From Microcaldota archaeon (GTDB lineage Archaea; Micrarchaeota; Micrarchaeia; Burarchaeales; JAKAKT01), in contig JAPLWU010000094.1 of the NCBI GenBank assembly GCA_026396425.1, positions 1 to 22,973 of the forward strand: DNA of 22,973 nt, given 5' to 3'. Made by a program: the position numbers and the translations under genes. Position 1 is the first letter of the stretch, and the number at the start of each line of letters is the position of its first letter. Shown here in pieces: positions 20,220 through 22,973 of the stretch. The notes under the pieces are model-generated. The model did no database searches, had not been told where the DNA came from, and saw only the letters and a list, made by a program, of their open reading frames with translations.

Positions 20220-21845
20220 ATGTTCCTGAAAGACGAGCTTGACAGGCTGAGGGAAGTCCTCGGGATCGCGGGCAAGTACGGATTCGGCGAGTTCATACGC
20301 GGGGCGAGGCTCGAGCAGAACCTGCCAATCACCTCGCGGTGGATAAGCCCGGCCCAGAGGGAGTTCGCCGCGCTTCCGAGGGGCGAGAAGCTGAGGCTCA
20401 TGCTCACCGAGCTCGGCCCCACTTTCATAAAGCTGGGCCAGGTGCTGAGCACGAGGGAGGATTTGCTCCCGGAGGACGTGATTTCTGAACTCAAAAAACT
20501 GCAGGACAGGCTGCCGCCCATGAAAGAGGGGGAGGCAATAGGGGCGATTGAGAAAAGCCTGCACCGGCCCATCCCGCAGGTCTTCAGGAAATTTGAGAGG
20601 AAGCCGGTGGCTGCCGCCTCGATTGCGCAGGTCCACCGCGCGACGCTCAAGACCGGCGAGAAAGTGATTGTGAAGGTGAGGCGCCGGGGAATAGAGGATA
20701 CGGTTAGGAAGGACATGAAAATCATGATGTGGCTCGCCCGCGCGGCAGAGAGGTACATACCCGAGTCGAGGAGGTATTCACCTGTGCTTCTGGTCGACAG
20801 GTTCGACAAGGAGATGCGGGACGAGATGGACTTCAGGAAAGAGGGAAGGAACACGGACAGGTTCGCGCGCAATTTCGGGGAGGATGAGACGGTCGTGATA
20901 CCGAAGATGCACTGGGATTACACGGGCGACGGGGTGCTCGTGCAGGAGCATATAGACGGGGTAAAGTTGGATGAGTTGGAGGGCGAGAAGCTGAAGCGCG
21001 AGGTCATTGAGAAAGTCGTGATTGCCTACCTGAAGCAGATACTCGAGCTGGGCTTCTTCCAGGCAGACCCGCACCCCGGCAACATCCTGATTACGAAAGA
21101 TGGCCGAGTGGGCATAATCGACTTCGGGAGATGCGTCATGCTCACCGACACGATGAGGGAGAGATTGGAGGCCATATTCCTCGCGATTGTGCAGAAAGAC
21201 GCCAGGGCAGTTGCGGACGAGTTCGTGAACATGGGCGTGGCCGGAGAAGAGACGGACGTTGAGCAGTTCAGGGCCGACATCGAGGGAGTCATAAAGGAGT
21301 ATTACGACGTTTCGATTGAGCAGGTCGACGTCGGCTTCGTCCTCAGGCAGATAATGGAGGTGAGCAACAGGGACAGGGCGAGGGTTCCTCCAGAACTTGT
21401 CAGCCTCATACGCACGCTCATAATAATAGAGGGGATTGCGCGGAGCACCGACCCCAAATTCAACCTGATTCGAACCGGAAGGCCTTTCTTCGAGAGGATA
21501 ATGAGGGAGAAGACCTCGCCCAAGAACGTAATTTCCGAGGGGCTCATGAAGATTTCGAGGATGGGAAAAACCGTTTCAAGCCTCCCTGTACAGACCGCGA
21601 GCGTTCTCTCGATGCTCGAAAGGGGTACGTTAAAAATCGATTTGGAGCACAAGGGCTTCGAGAGCGCGGTCTACGATATAAGCTCGGCAATGAACAGGCT
21701 GAGCATAAGCCTCATCCTTGCTTCGATTATAATCGCATCCTCATTCGTGCTGAATGTGGAGAAGGGGCTTCTGGGCACGCTCATTTTCATTTTCGCCCTT
21801 GTCCTCGGGTTCGTCTATCTCCTGAAGATGGCCCTTAGGTTATGA
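20220..21845 (+). CDS. ABC1/UbiB-family atypical protein kinase
   Basis: A 541-aa member of the ABC1/ADCK/UbiB family. The family K-x-G-Q motif is at 71-74 (F-I-K-L-G-Q-V-L-S-T-R), the Ala-rich loop A-A-A-S at 131-134, the ATP lysine near 152 (V-I-V-K-V), the D-P-H-P-G-N block at 283-288 and D-F-G at 301-303. Two C-terminal transmembrane helices (about 485-540) anchor it. Family members support isoprenoid quinone or lipid metabolism and have weak ATPase activity; the substrate here is unknown. ATG 20220 is used, with GGAGGT about 10 nt upstream. In-frame upstream codons belong to a repeat array, so a longer protein (from ATG 20166) cannot be excluded. It follows the phasin-like gene. Confidence 0.9.
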   Translation: MFLKDELDRLREVLGIAGKYGFGEFIRGARLEQNLPITSRWISPAQREFAALPRGEKLRLMLTELGPTFIKLGQVLSTREDLLPEDVISELKKLQDRLPPMKEGEAIGAIEKSLHRPIPQVFRKFERKPVAAASIAQVHRATLKTGEKVIVKVRRRGIEDTVRKDMKIMMWLARAAERYIPESRRYSPVLLVDRFDKEMRDEMDFRKEGRNTDRFARNFGEDETVVIPKMHWDYTGDGVLVQEHIDGVKLDELEGEKLKREVIEKVVIAYLKQILELGFFQADPHPGNILITKDGRVGIIDFGRCVMLTDTMRERLEAIFLAIVQKDARAVADEFVNMGVAGEETDVEQFRADIEGVIKEYYDVSIEQVDVGFVLRQIMEVSNRDRARVPPELVSLIRTLIIIEGIARSTDPKFNLIRTGRPFFERIMREKTSPKNVISEGLMKISRMGKTVSSLPVQTASVLSMLERGTLKIDLEHKGFESAVYDISSAMNRLSISLILASIIIASSFVLNVEKGLLGTLIFIFALVLGFVYLLKMALRL

Positions 21846-21869
21846 AACTGAAAAAATCGAGGGAAAATG

Positions 21870-21878
21870 TTTATAAAA
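21870..21878 (+). promoter_or_regulatory. TATA box of the L10e gene
   Basis: TTTATAAAA lies about 50 nt before the ATG at 21923. Transcription would start near 21900, with GAGGTG in the leader. Confidence 0.6.
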
Positions 21879-21922
21879 TGGTTTGGGGATAAGGAAGTTG
21901 CGCTTTTTATTGAGGTGCAAAC

Positions 21923-22447
21923 ATGGGACTAAGACCAGCCAGAACCTGCAGGGGCATAGACAAAATGCCATGGACCCGCTATTCGAAGAAAAAGCCCAGG
22001 AAATCCTACGTCAAGTCGATGCCCCACGCTGTGCTCCACATATTCCAGATGGGCGTGGCTGGCGAATACGACACGACGCTGCATATAATCGCGAAGCAGG
22101 GGGTGCAGATAAGGGACAACTCCCTTGAATCGGCGAGGCAGGCCATCAACAAGTACCTCGAGAAGGTCGTTCCGGGCCACTACAGCTTCAAGCTCAGGAA
22201 ATACCCGCACAACATAATCCGCGAGAACAAGATGATTACCGGCGCAGGAGCCGACAGGCTGCAGAAGGGAATGCGGAAGGCCTATGGAAGGCCGACGAGC
22301 AGAGCCGCAATGATTGCCAAGGGCGGAATTCTATTCGACATCAAGACCGACTCGGCCAACTTAAAGTACGTCAACGAGGCAATCAGGCGCGCCAGGTGCA
22401 AGCTTCCGGGCAAGTTCTCGATCGTGAATGTATCCGGGAAGAAATAG
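21923..22447 (+). CDS. rpl10e: 50S ribosomal protein L10e (uL16 family)
   Basis: A 174-aa archaeal/eukaryotic-type L10e of the large ribosomal subunit, near the peptidyl transferase centre. It begins G-L-R-P-A-R-T-C-R and contains P-W-T-R-Y-S, the block H-A-V-L-H-I-F-Q-M-G, H-N-I-I-R-E-N-K-M-I-T-G-A-G-A-D-R-L-Q-K-G-M-R-K-A-Y-G, and K-F-S-I-V-N-V at the end. Length is normal for archaeal L10e. GAGGTG lies 5 nt before the ATG. This is one of the firmest signs that the window is archaeal. Confidence 0.96.
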   Translation: MGLRPARTCRGIDKMPWTRYSKKKPRKSYVKSMPHAVLHIFQMGVAGEYDTTLHIIAKQGVQIRDNSLESARQAINKYLEKVVPGHYSFKLRKYPHNIIRENKMITGAGADRLQKGMRKAYGRPTSRAAMIAKGGILFDIKTDSANLKYVNEAIRRARCKLPGKFSIVNVSGKK

Positions 22448-22456
22448 CTCGAGAAC

Positions 22457-22516
22457 TCGAAAGCCAAGCCATAAACGGGTTCGAGTGAGGGCAAATTCAT
22501 CGAAAGCTAAGCTATA
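22457..22516 (+). repeat. Short direct repeat in the spacer after L10e
   Basis: TCGAAAGCCAAGCCATA (22457) and TCGAAAGCTAAGCTATA (22500) match at 15 of 17 positions with a 43-bp period. The second copy carries the TATA box of the next gene. The spacer also has GGGTTCGAGTGA, which occurs as well near 1088 next to a pilin-like gene. Confidence 0.45.
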
Positions 22517-22519
22517 TTA
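22511..22519 (+). promoter_or_regulatory. TATA box of the terminal winged-helix gene
   Basis: GCTATATTA lies about 60 nt before the ATG at 22576, giving a predicted leader of about 30 nt that contains GGGGGGAG. Confidence 0.45.
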
Positions 22520-22575
22520 AGGACTTTGGCCATAATAATTAGTTCATATTCTCAGGCGTGAAAAGGGGGGAGTTG

Positions 22576-22973
22576 ATGGCAGGCAGCATAAGCACCGACG
22601 TTGACGAGCTTATCGGCATACTAAGGGGGAAGGGCACCGCTAGCATAGACGAGCTCGCGGGCGAGCTCGGAGTCCAGCCGAAACTGGTCGAGAGCTGGCT
22701 CTACGCGCTCGAGGACAGCGGGAAGGTCATAGTCAGGCACAGGCTCATGAGAACTTATGCGGAATGGATTGGAGGCGGCGAGAGCACCACTGCCACAATC
22801 ACCGCGCCCAGGCCAAGGGCCGCAAGGGAAGACGAGCGGATGGACATACGAAAATCCGTGAGGGACGAGGTGCTCAGGCCCCGCGAGTTCGAGCCCATCA
22901 AATCCGTTAAGAGGGACGAGGCACGGACCGGGGAGAAGACGAGACTCGAGAGGGAAATCGAGGATGCGAGGGA
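22576..22973 (+). CDS. Winged-helix domain protein, partial
   Basis: The frame is open to the right window edge (132 codons visible). Residues 1-58 form a winged helix-turn-helix: D-E-L-I-G-I-L-R-G-K-G-T-A-S-I-D-E-L-A-G-E-L-G-V-Q, then the recognition helix K-L-V-E-S-W-L-Y-A-L-E and a wing. After residue 70 the protein becomes strongly charged (Arg/Glu/Asp-rich), predicted to be helical or disordered. The target is unknown. GGGGGGAG precedes the ATG closely. Similar archaeal proteins combine an N-terminal winged helix with a coiled coil, but the full architecture cannot be seen. Confidence 0.7.
   Translation, partial: MAGSISTDVDELIGILRGKGTASIDELAGELGVQPKLVESWLYALEDSGKVIVRHRLMRTYAEWIGGGESTTATITAPRPRAAREDERMDIRKSVRDEVLRPREFEPIKSVKRDEARTGEKTRLEREIEDAR

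Overview
The window looks like a chromosomal segment of an uncultured archaeon. The evidence is archaeal-type ribosomal protein L10e (uL16 family), a CDC48/VAT-type AAA ATPase, RadA, a single-domain KaiC-like ATPase, separate PurS/PurQ/PurL subunits, class III (type IV pilin-like) signal sequences, TATA boxes about 25-30 nt upstream of several starts (some apparently leaderless), and Shine-Dalgarno sites of the form GGTGA followed by 4-5 nt. A DPANN-like lineage (Micrarchaeota/Diapherotrites type) is plausible but is inference only. I saw no tRNA, rRNA or CRISPR array.

Layout. 1-4842 (minus strand): two pilin-like class III signal proteins (the first cut by the window edge), a KaiC-like ATPase, and a flavin reductase-CDC48 operon. 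4898-6031 (minus): a solitary TnpB with a possible 3' hairpin. 6194-7174 (minus): a double Lrp/AsnC-type regulator, divergent from an unrecognised 252-aa protein (7336-8094, plus). 8101-15095 (minus): a purine operon in transcription order purS-purQ-purL-purF-purD-purM. 15218-16276 (plus): a small acidic-linker protein followed by a damaged radA. 16345-19344 (minus): a membrane-anchored thioredoxin-like protein, a processive GT2 glycosyltransferase, an unrecognised 91-aa protein and a rubrerythrin. 19416-22973 (plus): a zinc-ribbon protein, a phasin-like coiled-coil protein, an ABC1/UbiB kinase, ribosomal protein L10e and the start of a winged-helix protein.

The most unusual property is not a single gene. 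Many intergenic regions appear to be built from short, imperfect copies of the neighbouring gene's own start or end. Clear cases are the 5' ends of purM, purF and purQ, the 3' end of a pilin gene, and the interval between the phasin and UbiB genes. Weaker cases lie next to the thioredoxin-like gene, the 252-aa gene, radA and cdc48. In the purine operon these copies create two small basic reading frames, one starting on purD's stop and ending on purM's start, the other lying between purL and purF.

Three conserved genes are interrupted. purF is frameshifted by what looks like a perfect 7-bp tandem duplication. purL has lost roughly 95 codons and changes frame. radA has no in-frame start and has lost roughly 60 codons between its Walker motifs. 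Either this genome has an unusually active local duplication/deletion process (tolerated at gene ends, damaging inside genes), or parts of the assembly are wrong. Read mapping would separate these.
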